Positions 1 to 8,363 of a DNA stretch of 64,000 nt are shown in pieces. The position numbers were made by a program, and so were the translations under genes. This DNA is from JAPLJC01 sp963697965 (lineage in GTDB: Bacteria > Desulfobacterota > Desulfobaccia > Desulfobaccales > 0-14-0-80-60-11), in NCBI GenBank assembly GCA_963697965.1, contig OY969108.1:806001-870000 (forward strand). Direction: 5' to 3'. Under the pieces are notes generated by a model, which did no database searches, was not told where the DNA came from, and worked only from the letters and a program-made list of their open reading frames with translations. How positions within the stretch are numbered: the first letter of the stretch is position 1; each line of letters opens with the position of its first letter.

Positions 1-74
1 TCGAAGAGCTCAGGGCGGTGCTTGCCGATCTCATTAAACCTTTCCAGATCGTGTTCCTCATAGTAATGGGACAT
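1..74 (-). CDS. Carboxymuconolactone decarboxylase-like protein, N-terminal fragment
   Basis: Only the first 24 codons lie in the window; the gene runs off the left edge. The ATG at 72-74 follows an AGGAGAAG ribosome binding site with good spacing. The peptide opens MSHYYEEHDLERF and continues with NEIGKHRPELF. This resembles my recollection of the start of small carboxymuconolactone decarboxylase (AhpD-like) proteins, which carry a short helix before the CxxC-containing core. The CxxC is not in the window, so the family call rests on the N-terminus alone. The 112 bases up to the next gene show no feature. Confidence 0.45.
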   Translation of the reverse strand, partial: MSHYYEEHDLERFNEIGKHRPELF

Positions 75-186
75 GGCTTCTCCTGGGAGAAAGAATTGGC
101 GGAGTTTTACCAAAACAGGGACGGCGTGACCACCCGCCCCGGAGATGTTCGGGAAAGCTGCGGGCTTATTTGAAGGGGATCAGGGG

Positions 187-1863
187 TTAGGGTTTCCCCT
201 TCCCGGTAAGCCTCTTCACCTGCTCCAGCACCGCGTCGGCTTCGGCTTGTTTCCCTTCCTGGCTGTAGGCCAGGGCCAGGTTGCGGTAAAAGCTGACAGT
301 GGTAGGGCTGAGCCGGATGGCCTGCTGAAATTCCGCCACCGCTTCGTCGAACTTACCCTGTTTGGCGTAAACGACGCCCAGGTTATTGTAAGCATGAGGA
401 TAAGATGGGTCAACGGCAATGGACTTTTTATAGGCGGCGATGGCCAGGTCCAATCTGCCCTGATCGGTATAGGCCATGCCCAGATGGTGGTAGGCCATGT
501 AGTTTTCCCCGGTGGCGCGCAGAGCCTCGTAGTAGAGGGACTCTGAGCTCCGCCAGTAGCCTGCCTGCATCCAGGTTGAGGCCAGACAGGCCAGGAGCAC
601 CGCCGCGGCGCTCAGGGACAGGATGGTTTTCCGGCGCCGCCAGCCGTCGGTGGCCTCGGCAATCCCCCAGGCGGCGATGATAAACAGGCCGATATACGGG
701 ACATAGGTATAGCGGTCCGCCATCGCCTGCCCGCCCACCTGGATCAGCCCGATTACCGGCACCAGGGTGATCAGAAACCAGAGCCAGCCTACCCCCAGGT
801 AGGGATGGCGCCGGGCCTCGTAGAGCAGGAAAACCGACAACAGCGCCAGGGCCAATCCGGCCCACACCGCCTGCCACCAGGGTATGGGGGCCAGGGGATA
901 AAAGAACGCCATGGGGTAAGGCCAGAGCGCCTTCACCACGTACTTCAGGTAGGCGACCAGGGCGTTGGCGATGCGGGCGTCCAGCGGCCGGATGGAGAGG
1001 GGCATCACCGAGCCGCCCCCGCGTTGGGCCAGCACGGTAATCAGGCAGGAGAGGGCAGTCAGGGCGCATAAGGGGATTTTTTCCCTGATCAGGTGCCAGT
1101 AACTTTTTTGCGGCAGCCCTGTCAGCGGCGGGCTCCCCGGAATGGCGCCCCGAGGCGGGGCCAGCCCGGCGACCCGGCTCAACGGCCAGTAATCGAGGAG
1201 GAGCAGCACCAGGGGCAGGGTGACCAGCATGGGTTTGGCCATCAGTCCCAGGCCAAAGGAAACGGCCACGGCCAGGTAGCGCTTGCGCGAGGGTGCGGCC
1301 GCATAAGCCCAGTAAGCCCACATAGTGACCAGCCAAAAAAAAGTGCTCAGGACATCTTTTCTTTCCGAGACCCAGGCCACCGACTCCACGTGCAGGGGGT
1401 GCAGGGCAAACAGGGCCGCTACCATGGCGCTGGGCCAGAGGGCGCCGGTCACCCGGGCAAAGAAGAGAAAGAGGAGAATGGTGTTGGCCAGATGGAAAAA
1501 GAGATTGGTGAGGTGAGGCCCCCCTGGCCACATTCCGTACATTTGGCAATCCAGCATGTGAGACAGCCAGGTCAGAGGATGCCAGTTGGAGGAGTACTCC
1601 GCGGTAAAGGCCCACTTTACCCCCGGCCAGGTGAGCCCGGCGCGGACCAGGGGATTGTTAGTGACGTACATATCGTCATCGAAAGTGATGAACTGGTGGT
1701 TTCTTACCTGGATATAAGCAAGCATGGTGGCCCCGACCAACAACAGGCAAATGAGCAGTTGCAAGCCAGCCGGGGTGCGCCAGAGTCTGCTCCAGGTAGA
1801 TTGGGGGCGCGGGGGGGGGACTGTTTCCTGTTTCCTTTTTTCCTTTTTCGCCATGACAACCAA
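187..1863 (-). CDS. Polytopic membrane protein with C-terminal TPR repeats
   Basis: 558 residues. After a basic N-terminus there is a long membrane region of about ten hydrophobic segments (residues about 30-430). The first loop carries the acidic stretch FDDDMYV, of the type seen in GT-C glycosyltransferases. Residues about 450-555 form three TPR units, including AYHHLGMAYTDQGRLDLAI and AYNNLGVVYAKQGKFDEAV. The layout matches bacterial TPR membrane proteins related to the TMTC/DUF1736 O-mannosyltransferase group, so a role in transferring sugar from a lipid carrier is possible but unproven. An internal ATG four codons in (MAKKEK) is an equally good start. It is transcribed alone and sits downstream of a repeat-rich spacer. 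Confidence 0.7.
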   Translation of the reverse strand: MVVMAKKEKRKQETVPPPRPQSTWSRLWRTPAGLQLLICLLLVGATMLAYIQVRNHQFITFDDDMYVTNNPLVRAGLTWPGVKWAFTAEYSSNWHPLTWLSHMLDCQMYGMWPGGPHLTNLFFHLANTILLFLFFARVTGALWPSAMVAALFALHPLHVESVAWVSERKDVLSTFFWLVTMWAYWAYAAAPSRKRYLAVAVSFGLGLMAKPMLVTLPLVLLLLDYWPLSRVAGLAPPRGAIPGSPPLTGLPQKSYWHLIREKIPLCALTALSCLITVLAQRGGGSVMPLSIRPLDARIANALVAYLKYVVKALWPYPMAFFYPLAPIPWWQAVWAGLALALLSVFLLYEARRHPYLGVGWLWFLITLVPVIGLIQVGGQAMADRYTYVPYIGLFIIAAWGIAEATDGWRRRKTILSLSAAAVLLACLASTWMQAGYWRSSESLYYEALRATGENYMAYHHLGMAYTDQGRLDLAIAAYKKSIAVDPSYPHAYNNLGVVYAKQGKFDEAVAEFQQAIRLSPTTVSFYRNLALAYSQEGKQAEADAVLEQVKRLTGKGKP

Positions 1864-2413
1864 GCCTGTTTTCTGTTTCCCGTTTTCTGTTTTTCCGTAT
1901 CTGCTAAAGGGCCTCCGATTTTGATTTTGCCTTTCACAGAAAACAGATTACAGATAACAGAAAACCACCTTAAAGGCAATCCAGGCCTTGCTCTAGGCTG
2001 ATGGCGGCAAGCTGAAACCGGCCGCGCCAAGGCCTGCCAGCCCGGTGGGCTGGAAGGCCTTTGACGGGAGAAACCGGGGTGGGGGATAGGAATAGATTAA
2101 TGAGGAATAAGCGGGCAGCGCCCTGATGGTTTTCTAAAGTAGGGGCGGGTTTAAAACCCGCCCCTACACGGATTTTGCCTTTCACCGAAAACCGAAAACC
2201 GTTTTTATAAGGAATTGGTGGGCGGTGCCCACCCTACAGACTGTGTTTTCTGTTTACTGTTTCCTGTTTTCTGTTCTGTTAAGGTTGGCTTTTGATTTCG
2301 CCTTTCACCGAAAACCGAAAACCGCCTTTTTACCTGCCGGCCGGTCCCGGTTTGGGCGTATTGGCCGGCGGGGCGGCGGCCGGGGCTGGGGCCGGCGCCG
2401 TAGCCCGGGGCAA
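1864..2413. repeat. Repeat-rich intergenic spacer
   Basis: This 550-base spacer has no credible gene. It holds several members of repeat families seen elsewhere in the window. At 2139-2167 there is a palindrome of type GTAGGGGCGGGTTT with its complement. At 2209-2238 there is a palindrome GGTGGGC..GCCCACC, followed by TTTTCTGTTTACTG-type runs to 2280. At 1921-1968, 2171-2206 and 2293-2332 there are copies of a CTTTCACCGAAAACCG unit. Confidence 0.75.
2139..2167. repeat. Palindromic repeat, GGGGCGGG family, copy 1
   Basis: Near-perfect inverted repeat: GTAGGGGCGGGTTT meets AAACCCGCCCCTAC. Almost identical copies lie at 47253-47281 and 58093-58119, all between genes. It resembles REP/BIME-type palindromes; as RNA it would form a strong hairpin that could stabilise or terminate transcripts. 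Confidence 0.8.
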
Positions 2414-2809
2414 TTAGGCCTCCCGGATAAGCAGAGCCACCTGGGAGTCCGGGACCACCGGTTCGATGAACACGATGTGCTGGGAATTGATCCGCATGAA
2501 GTCCGGGGCGTGCCACTCGCTGCCCCTTTTCACCAGGACATTCTTGACTTCCTTTATATCCGGGCTGGCCTCCCGCTTGATGTAGAAGACGTCTCGGAGC
2601 GTCACGTAGGAAGAGCCGTCATCCGTGAGCCGGCCGAAAAAGACCTGGCCGTTGTCCAGGAAGATAGCCTGATATTCGGTGGGAAACTTGAGATTGTAGC
2701 GGCCGCAGGCGGTGAGCAGGGCCGGGAGCAGACAGAAGAACAGGAGGATGTGCCAGCGTAAAAGGCGGCGTTGACGCTGCTTCGTGCGCCTGACTCTTCC
2801 CCGGCTCAT
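2414..2809 (-). CDS. Small lipoprotein of unknown function
   Basis: 131 residues. A basic N-terminus (RGRVRRTKQRQRR) is followed by a hydrophobic stretch and a lipobox LLTAC with the lipidated Cys at residue 35, so the protein should be exported and lipid-anchored. The mature part of about 97 residues contains YQAIFLDNGQVFFGRL and YVTLRDVFYIKR, a beta-rich pattern. This fits proteins annotated only as conserved lipoproteins that have a short SH3-like or LSM-like fold. No function is recognised. The gene is alone and opposite in direction to the radical SAM gene that follows. Confidence 0.7.
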   Translation of the reverse strand: MSRGRVRRTKQRQRRLLRWHILLFFCLLPALLTACGRYNLKFPTEYQAIFLDNGQVFFGRLTDDGSSYVTLRDVFYIKREASPDIKEVKNVLVKRGSEWHAPDFMRINSQHIVFIEPVVPDSQVALLIREA

Positions 2810-3007
2810 AGGTAGTCTGAAAACATACTGGGCATGCCGTAAAGAATTGTCGAGAGAATGTTACCCGGGCCCTATAATTTGCGTATGAATGGCTGTGAGG
2901 AAAGGGTAAAATTTATGAGGCTGTCTAATAAGTTTTTGCTGTCGTCCGGACGCCGCCAGCAGTCCCGGACCTTGGGAAAAAGAGATTCTTTTCCCGGAGG
3001 ATAGATA
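2810..3007. promoter_or_regulatory. Divergent intergenic region with possible promoter
   Basis: A perfect TATAAT hexamer lies at 2873-2878 on the plus strand, upstream of the radical SAM gene. The best upstream -35-like hexamer, TTGTCG at 2847-2852, is 20 bases away, which is too far for a standard sigma-70 promoter. A -10 element for the plus-strand gene is therefore possible but weak. The ribosome binding site CGGAGGATAGATA directly precedes the ATG at 3008. Confidence 0.3.
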
Positions 3008-3892
3008 ATGTCTTTGTATTATGGCGAACCGGTTTACCGGCCTCCCAGCGAAGCCGGCAGCCTGTTGATTCAGGCCACCAGCGGATGCGCCCATGCAACC
3101 TGCAGTTATTGCGTCTCCTCAGTCTCCCGTAATTTCTCCATCCGGCCGCTTAAGGAAATCAAGCAGGACCTGGCGGCGGCGCAGCAGCTGGCGGGACCAT
3201 GGGTGCGCAAGATCTTTTTACTGGCCCAAAATGCCTTTATTATGCCCGCCAGCGCCCTGATAGAACTCAGCGAGCTGGCCTATGAGCTCTTTCCCGGCCT
3301 TCAACAAGTCTCGCTTTACGCCCACCCCCAGGACATTCTCAACAAGACCCCGGCTGAACTTGAGTCGATTTACCGATCCGGCGTCACGCTTCTTTACGTC
3401 GGGCTCGAATCCGGCCATGACGAGGTTTTGCGGAGAGTGGGAAAGCGCCTCAGCGCCGAGCAGTCCATACTTGCCTGCCGGAAGGCGATGGCCGCGGGCT
3501 TTCGTCTATCCTGCACCGTGATCATCGGCCTGGGCGGGAAAGAACTGACGGTGGAGCACGCCACCGAAACCGGCCGGATGATCTCGGCTATCTCTCCCCA
3601 TTACCTGGGCTGTCTGACGTTGCTGCTGCCGCCGGGGACGGCGATGCAGCGGAGTGTGTCCCAAGGGACCTTTAAGCTTCTTACCACCTCAGAAGTCCTG
3701 GAGGAGTTCCGGATATTGCTGGAAAATATCGGCCCGCTGGAGAGGAAATGCGTCTTCCGGGCCAATCATGCCTCCAATTATCTGTCCCTGGCCGGTGATT
3801 TGCCGGAAGACCGGGACAGGCTGGTGCGGGAAGTGATAGCGGCCAAAGGCAGGCCGGAGGTGCTTCGTTCGGAAAGGTTCCGGGCCTTGTAG
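3008..3892 (+). CDS. Radical SAM protein, B12-domain-free COG1032-like
   Basis: 294 residues. The cluster motif is C27-x4-C32-x2-C35 within IQATSGCAHATCSYC, the four-spaced variant used by a subgroup of radical SAM oxidoreductases whose members carry GCSHNxCxFC. Further core features are the LLYVGLESG strand (residues about 132-140) and the VIIGLGG glycine motif (about 172-178). These give the usual partial TIM barrel that binds a 4Fe-4S cluster and cleaves S-adenosylmethionine. There is no cobalamin domain and no extra C-terminal cluster motif, so the substrate cannot be guessed. The start is supported by a GGAGG ribosome binding site. It has no operon partner. Confidence 0.8.
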   Translation: MSLYYGEPVYRPPSEAGSLLIQATSGCAHATCSYCVSSVSRNFSIRPLKEIKQDLAAAQQLAGPWVRKIFLLAQNAFIMPASALIELSELAYELFPGLQQVSLYAHPQDILNKTPAELESIYRSGVTLLYVGLESGHDEVLRRVGKRLSAEQSILACRKAMAAGFRLSCTVIIGLGGKELTVEHATETGRMISAISPHYLGCLTLLLPPGTAMQRSVSQGTFKLLTTSEVLEEFRILLENIGPLERKCVFRANHASNYLSLAGDLPEDRDRLVREVIAAKGRPEVLRSERFRAL

Positions 3893-3904
3893 GGCCGCTT
3901 TTTT

Positions 3905-4104
3905 AAGGAATTGGTGGGCTCGAGCCCACCCTACATTGTGTTTTCTGTTTACTGTTTTCTGTTTCCGCTAAGGGGCCTTTGTTTTTGGTTTTGCCTTTCA
4001 CCGAAAACCGAAAACCGCCTTTCTAAGGAATTGGTGGGCTCGAGCCCACCCTACAGGTTGGGTTTTCTGTTTACTGTTTACTGCTCACTGCTTACTGCTC
4101 ACTG
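3905..4104. repeat. Two tandem copies of the GGTGGGC palindrome repeat
   Basis: Two near-identical units start at 3905 and 4025, each with AAGGAATTGGTGGGCTCGAG, then the complementary GCCCACC arm, then TTTTCTGTTTACTG-like runs. The first unit ends in the CTTTCACCGAAAACCG element (about 3984-4020). A third copy of the palindrome is at 2209-2280. The second unit runs into the last codons of the gene on the minus strand, whose C-terminal residues (ETVSSKQ) are encoded by the repeat. Confidence 0.8.
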
Positions 4105-6154
4105 TTTCTAACGCCTGGGCCAGCAGTTCGGCGATGTCGTAAACCTTGACCTGCTCCTCTTTTCCCCGGGCCTTGAGGCCGTCCTCCAACATGATGGCGC
4201 AGAAGGGGCAGGAGACCGCAATGAGCTCCGGATCGAGGGCCAGGGCCTGGTCGGCGCGGGCCTCGTTGATCTTCTGTACCCCCAGGGTTTCCTCCATCCA
4301 CATCCTGCCGCCGCCGGCGCCGCAGCAGAAGGATTTGGCCCGGTGGCGCTCCATTTCCAGCAGGCGCAGTCCCGGGATCGACTTCAGGACCTCCCGAGGT
4401 TCTTCATAAACGGCGTTATAGCGGCCCAGATAACAGGAGTCGTGGAAGGTGAGCCTCTTATCCAGCCGCCGCTGCGGCCGCGGCAGGAGGCCTTCCCCGA
4501 GGAGCCGGGCCAGAAACTCGGTGTGATGGTAAACCTCCCAGTTGCCGCCGAACTGGGGGTACTCGTTCTTCAGACAGTTGTACCCATGGGGACAGGTGGT
4601 GATGATCTTTTTGACGCCGTAGCCGTTGATGAGCCCAGCCAGTTCGGTGGCCATGGACTGGAACAGGTACTCGTTGCCGATCCTACGGGCCGTCTCGCCG
4701 CAGCACTTCTCCTCGGCCCCGAGGATGCCGAAACTCACCCCGGCCTGTTGGAGGAGCCGGACCAGGGCGGCGGTGACTTTTTTGCCGCGCTCCTCGAAAC
4801 TGCCGGTGCAGCCCACGTAAAACAGGTACTCCACCTCCGGATTCTCGGCCAGGGTTTGCACCTTCAGCCCCTTGGCCCAATCGCCCCGGGTGGCGAAGGC
4901 CAGGCCCCAGGGGTTGGAGTTGGTCTCCCAGTTGCGCAGCACCGTCTGGACCTCCTGCGGGAACCGGCTTTCCATGAGCACCAGAAAGCGGCGCATATCG
5001 ACGTACTTCTGGATGTGTTCGATGAACACCGGACAATGTTCCATGCAGTTGCCGCAGGTGGTGCAGGACCAGATCTCGTCCTCGAGGCAGACATCGCCCA
5101 CCAGGGCCTTGCCCGGCTCCCCGGCGGCGCCCTGCGGCGGTTGGCCCTCCCCGGCTTCCCCCTGAGCCAGCAGCAGTTTTCCCTTCGCCAGCAGGTGCTT
5201 TTTGAGATGATGGATGGTCTCTTTGGGACTGAGCGGTTTGCCGGTGAGGTTGGCGGGGCAGTTCTCGGAGCAGCGGCCGCATTCGGTGCAGGCGTAGAGG
5301 TCCAGGAGCTGCTTCCAGGTAAATTCCTCGACCCTGGAAACGCCATAGGTCTCCACCGTCTCGTCTTCCAGGTCCAATTTGCTGAGCTCACCCAGGGGCC
5401 GGAAGCGGCGGCAGAAGATATTGGGAATGGCGCCGAGGAGGTGCAGGTGCTTGGAAAAGGGGATATAGATCAGGAAGCCCAGAATTACCAGGGTATGGCC
5501 CCACCAGAAAAGGCTGTGCCAGGCGAGCAGACTCGACTCCGGCAGGCCGGCAAACAACCCGGAGAGGGCCACCGAAATAAAGGCGGTCCGGGGGAAGTAG
5601 TGGCCGGGCTCAAGTTGGGCCAGCCGGTATTCCACAGCCCGATCGGCGAACAGGAGCACGATCAAGACCAGAATCAAGCCGATGATGATGCTGGCGTCCA
5701 GGTTGGCCGCCTGCTGATCGGAAAAACGCAACCGTTCCGGTTTAAGCACGAAACGGCGGTAGAGGGAGATACCCAGGGCTGCGACGACTCCGGCGCACAG
5801 CAGGTCTTGCAGCAGGTAGAGGAATGCGGTAAGGGGTTTCCCCAAAAACTTCCAGTAGGCAAAGCCATGATAGAAACCGATACCAAAGGTCTCCAGGCTG
5901 CCGATGGTAATGATCAGGAAACCCCAAAAGATGAGGAAGTGTCCCCAGCCGGCCGGTTCTCTGACTACCCGCCGCTGCCCCAGGACAAAGGCGGCCACGC
6001 CCCGGAGGCGCCGGCCTAAGTGGTCGAAGCGGTCTTCCGGCTGCCCCAGTCTCAGGATGCGGTAGAGCTTATAGACGGTGAACAGAAAAAAGGCAAGGGC
6101 CGCAATAAAGAGGAGTCCAAAGAGGAGATTGGCGGGAAAATGCCCCGGTTGCAT
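4085..6154 (-). CDS. Membrane FeS ETF:menaquinone oxidoreductase (EMO/EtfD type)
   Basis: 689 residues. The N-terminal half (1-245) has about five membrane helices with His213, His220, His236 and His238 as candidate haem b ligands, as in the NarI-like membrane part of this family. Two 4Fe-4S motifs follow: C289/C292/C295/C299 and C364/C367/C370/C374. Then come two CCG (DUF224) domains. The first has C449, C484-C485, C521; the second has C574, C610-C611, C649 and C652, close to the heterodisulfide-reductase CCG spacing that binds a noncubane 4Fe-4S cluster. In known syntrophs such proteins next to etfBA pass electrons from acyl-CoA dehydrogenases through ETF to menaquinone. It lies directly downstream of etfA here, which makes that role likely. 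Confidence 0.88.
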   Translation of the reverse strand: MQPGHFPANLLFGLLFIAALAFFLFTVYKLYRILRLGQPEDRFDHLGRRLRGVAAFVLGQRRVVREPAGWGHFLIFWGFLIITIGSLETFGIGFYHGFAYWKFLGKPLTAFLYLLQDLLCAGVVAALGISLYRRFVLKPERLRFSDQQAANLDASIIIGLILVLIVLLFADRAVEYRLAQLEPGHYFPRTAFISVALSGLFAGLPESSLLAWHSLFWWGHTLVILGFLIYIPFSKHLHLLGAIPNIFCRRFRPLGELSKLDLEDETVETYGVSRVEEFTWKQLLDLYACTECGRCSENCPANLTGKPLSPKETIHHLKKHLLAKGKLLLAQGEAGEGQPPQGAAGEPGKALVGDVCLEDEIWSCTTCGNCMEHCPVFIEHIQKYVDMRRFLVLMESRFPQEVQTVLRNWETNSNPWGLAFATRGDWAKGLKVQTLAENPEVEYLFYVGCTGSFEERGKKVTAALVRLLQQAGVSFGILGAEEKCCGETARRIGNEYLFQSMATELAGLINGYGVKKIITTCPHGYNCLKNEYPQFGGNWEVYHHTEFLARLLGEGLLPRPQRRLDKRLTFHDSCYLGRYNAVYEEPREVLKSIPGLRLLEMERHRAKSFCCGAGGGRMWMEETLGVQKINEARADQALALDPELIAVSCPFCAIMLEDGLKARGKEEQVKVYDIAELLAQALETVSSKQ

Positions 6155-6438
6155 TAATAAAGCCTCCCGCAGGATTAGTAGTGAATAGCTATTGTCATGC
6201 TTCGTTAATAATATGGCATTAAATCAAATGAAAACCTAAGTTCCAAGGGTATCAAAGTCCCCATTTGGGAAAGGGGGATTTAGGGGGATTTCAGGAGGTT
6301 ATTTTAAATCCCCCCTGCCCCCCCTTTTTCAAAGGGGGGTTAAAAAAGCGTAGTTTGAAATGTCACGGCAATTATGAAGCATCACACTATCCGGCAGTCA
6401 GTCAAAAATCGACCGGCCGCCGCCGGCAAGGGATTAGA
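6155..6438. repeat. Spacer with C/G-rich palindromic repeat between etfA and the oxidoreductase gene
   Basis: At 6257-6343 lies an array of short inverted arms (AAGGGGGATT, AAATCCCCC, CCCCTTTTTCAAAGGGG) of a type repeated at 34641-34727. On the minus strand it would form hairpins just after etfA, so it may reduce transcription into the membrane oxidoreductase gene. The rest of the spacer shows only the ribosome binding site GGGAGG before the ATG at 6154. Confidence 0.6.
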
Positions 6439-7428
6439 TTAACAGGCCGCCTTGAGTTTTTTCAGTTCCTCGATCAAGGCCGGCACGAACTGGAAGAGGT
6501 CCTCCACCACGCCATAGTCCGCCTTGCTGAAGATGGGGGCCTCGGAGTCCTTGTTGACCGCCACGATGAATTTGCTGGAGCCCATGCCGGCCAGATGCTG
6601 GATGGCCCCTGAGATGCCGCAGGCAATGTAGAGGGTCGGGGTGACCACCTTGCCGGTCTGGCCCACCTGGTCGGAGTGGGGGCGCCAGCCCGCGTCCACC
6701 GTGGCGCGGGAAGCCCCCACGGCACCGCCCAGGAGTTGCGCCAGCTCTTCCAGGATGGCAAAATTTTCCGGCCCTTTCATACCGCGCCCGCCCGAGACAA
6801 TGATCTGCGCCTCCGCCAGGTCAACCTTGCCGGCGGCGGCTTCGACACTCAGCACCCGGCACTTGGCGGCAGCCGGCAGAGTCACGGCCGGGGTTTCCAC
6901 GACGGCGCTTCTGGAGGGGTCCGGCGGCAGGCAAGCCATCACATTGGGCCGGCAGGAGGCCATCTGGGGTGTGGCGCCGTCGGCCCACTCATACCAGGCG
7001 TAAGCCTTGCCGGCATAGACCGGCCGTTGGGCCCGGAGGGCGCCGCCTTCGATCTTCAAGGCCGTGCAATCCTGAGCCAGTCCGGCGCCCAGGCGCGCCG
7101 CCAGCCGGGCGCTCAGATCCTTGCCGTCCACCGAGGCGGCTGAAAGCACCACCCTGGGTTGCAAGGTTTTAAGGATCTCGGCTGCCGCGGGCGCATAGGT
7201 TTCGGCCAGGTAATCCTTCAACAGCGCCTGGTCCACAGCGTAAACCTTTTCCACCCCATAGTGGCCTAAAGCGGCTGCCGCGGCCGCCACCCCGTCCCCC
7301 AGGGCAATGGCCGTAAGGGGCTCACCCAGGGTGTCGGCCAGCCGGCGGCCCTCGCTGGCCACCTCAAATGAGACCCGCCGAAAGGCGCCGCCTCTGAATT
7401 CGGTGATTACACATACTCCCTGTGCCAT
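6439..7428 (-). CDS. etfA: Electron transfer flavoprotein alpha subunit
   Basis: 329 residues, normal for EtfA. The N-terminal domain (1-190) is alpha/beta. The C-terminal FAD domain is very well kept: SGGRGMKGPENF (about 212-223), VGASRATVDAGW, VGQTGKVVTPTLYIACGISG, HLAGMGSSKFIVAVNKD, and the ending ADYGVVEDLFQFVPAL. It forms the FAD-binding half of the ETF heterodimer that accepts electrons from acyl-CoA dehydrogenases. It follows etfB with an 89-base spacer and precedes the ETF oxidoreductase gene. The start has a GGGAGG site. No bifurcation-specific feature can be judged from sequence alone. Confidence 0.97.
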   Translation of the reverse strand: MAQGVCVITEFRGGAFRRVSFEVASEGRRLADTLGEPLTAIALGDGVAAAAAALGHYGVEKVYAVDQALLKDYLAETYAPAAAEILKTLQPRVVLSAASVDGKDLSARLAARLGAGLAQDCTALKIEGGALRAQRPVYAGKAYAWYEWADGATPQMASCRPNVMACLPPDPSRSAVVETPAVTLPAAAKCRVLSVEAAAGKVDLAEAQIIVSGGRGMKGPENFAILEELAQLLGGAVGASRATVDAGWRPHSDQVGQTGKVVTPTLYIACGISGAIQHLAGMGSSKFIVAVNKDSEAPIFSKADYGVVEDLFQFVPALIEELKKLKAAC

Positions 7429-7517
7429 AATGTCGCCTCCCGGACCTCCCGACCTGAGAGCAGGTTACGGCCCCCTCAGGCGCCAAGGTCAGTCAGTCAG
7501 TAAGAAAACGGGGCAGC

Positions 7518-8309
7518 CTAAATAACTTTGGCCTCCTCATGGAGCAAGCGCACCAACTCCCGGGCCTTGCCGGCGGTATCGCCCGGCACCAGGACTCCGG
7601 CCTGCCGCGGGACCGGCAGCTCCAGGGAGGCAACCCTTACCCTGGCGGCCGCGGCTCCCACCTGCTCCGGGGGCAATTCCAGGTCTGCGAGCTTTTTGAT
7701 CTCTAAGGGTTTCTTTTTGGCCTTCATGATGCCGGGCAGCGAGGCATAGCGGGGATTCCAGACCGCATGGGCGCCGCCCAAGGTGACCAGGGCCGGCAAC
7801 GGCGCCTCCAATTTTATTTTCGCCCCTTCGATGGGCCGCTCAATCCGGACCCGGCCATCCGCCACTTCCAGGGCCACGGCCAGGGCCAGATGGGGAATAT
7901 CCAAAAGCTCGGCTACCATGATGCCCACCTGGTTCTCATCATCATCCACCGCCCGATGGCCGCAAACAATGAGGTCGAAGGGGACCTGCTTCAAGGCCGC
8001 GGCCAGGACCCGGGCCTTTCCCAGGGCGTCGCTGCCCTCGGTGGCCGGGTCATCCACCAGGATACCCTGATCGGCGCCCATGGCCAGGGCGGAGCGGATG
8101 GACTCCACGGCGCGCTGGGGCCCCAGGCTCAGAATGGTGACGTTGGCGCCCTGGCTGTCCTTGAGGCGCAAGGCCGCCTCCACCGCATACTCATCGTAGG
8201 GGTTGATGACCCATTTGATGTCGCTCGTGGCAATCGATTTACCGTCGGGCCCGATCTTGATCACCGTTTCCGTATCCGGCACCTGCTTAAGCAAGACTAG
8301 GACCTCCAC
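7518..8309 (-). CDS. etfB: Electron transfer flavoprotein beta subunit
   Basis: 263 residues. Typical EtfB landmarks are VLVLLKQVPDTE (residues 3-14), WVINPYDEYAVEAALRLKD, a DDENQVG loop and the signature PRYASLPGIMKAKKKPLE that binds the AMP-containing face and docks onto dehydrogenases. The start codon is GTG at 8307-8309, chosen because AAGGAG lies eight bases upstream. Together with EtfA it makes the soluble electron carrier between the acyl-CoA dehydrogenases of this cluster and the membrane oxidoreductase. Confidence 0.97.
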   Translation of the reverse strand: MEVLVLLKQVPDTETVIKIGPDGKSIATSDIKWVINPYDEYAVEAALRLKDSQGANVTILSLGPQRAVESIRSALAMGADQGILVDDPATEGSDALGKARVLAAALKQVPFDLIVCGHRAVDDDENQVGIMVAELLDIPHLALAVALEVADGRVRIERPIEGAKIKLEAPLPALVTLGGAHAVWNPRYASLPGIMKAKKKPLEIKKLADLELPPEQVGAAAARVRVASLELPVPRQAGVLVPGDTAGKARELVRLLHEEAKVI

Positions 8310-8363
8310 GTGGTTCTCCTTTCTTCAGCTTAGTCAAAAGAGACGGCTAGATCGCGAAAATTA

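Noticed and set aside
1093..2001. Long open frame on the plus strand over the TPR gene
   Set aside because: Low-complexity Gly/Gln/Pro-rich product typical of an antisense frame in GC-rich DNA; the minus strand frame has clear TPR units and membrane helices.
2847..2878. Sigma-70 promoter for the radical SAM gene
   Set aside because: TATAAT is perfect, but the best -35 is 20 bases away; kept only as a low-confidence regulatory note.
4343..6019. 558-codon plus-strand frame over the ETF oxidoreductase
   Set aside because: Antisense shadow; the minus strand product carries all Fe-S motifs.
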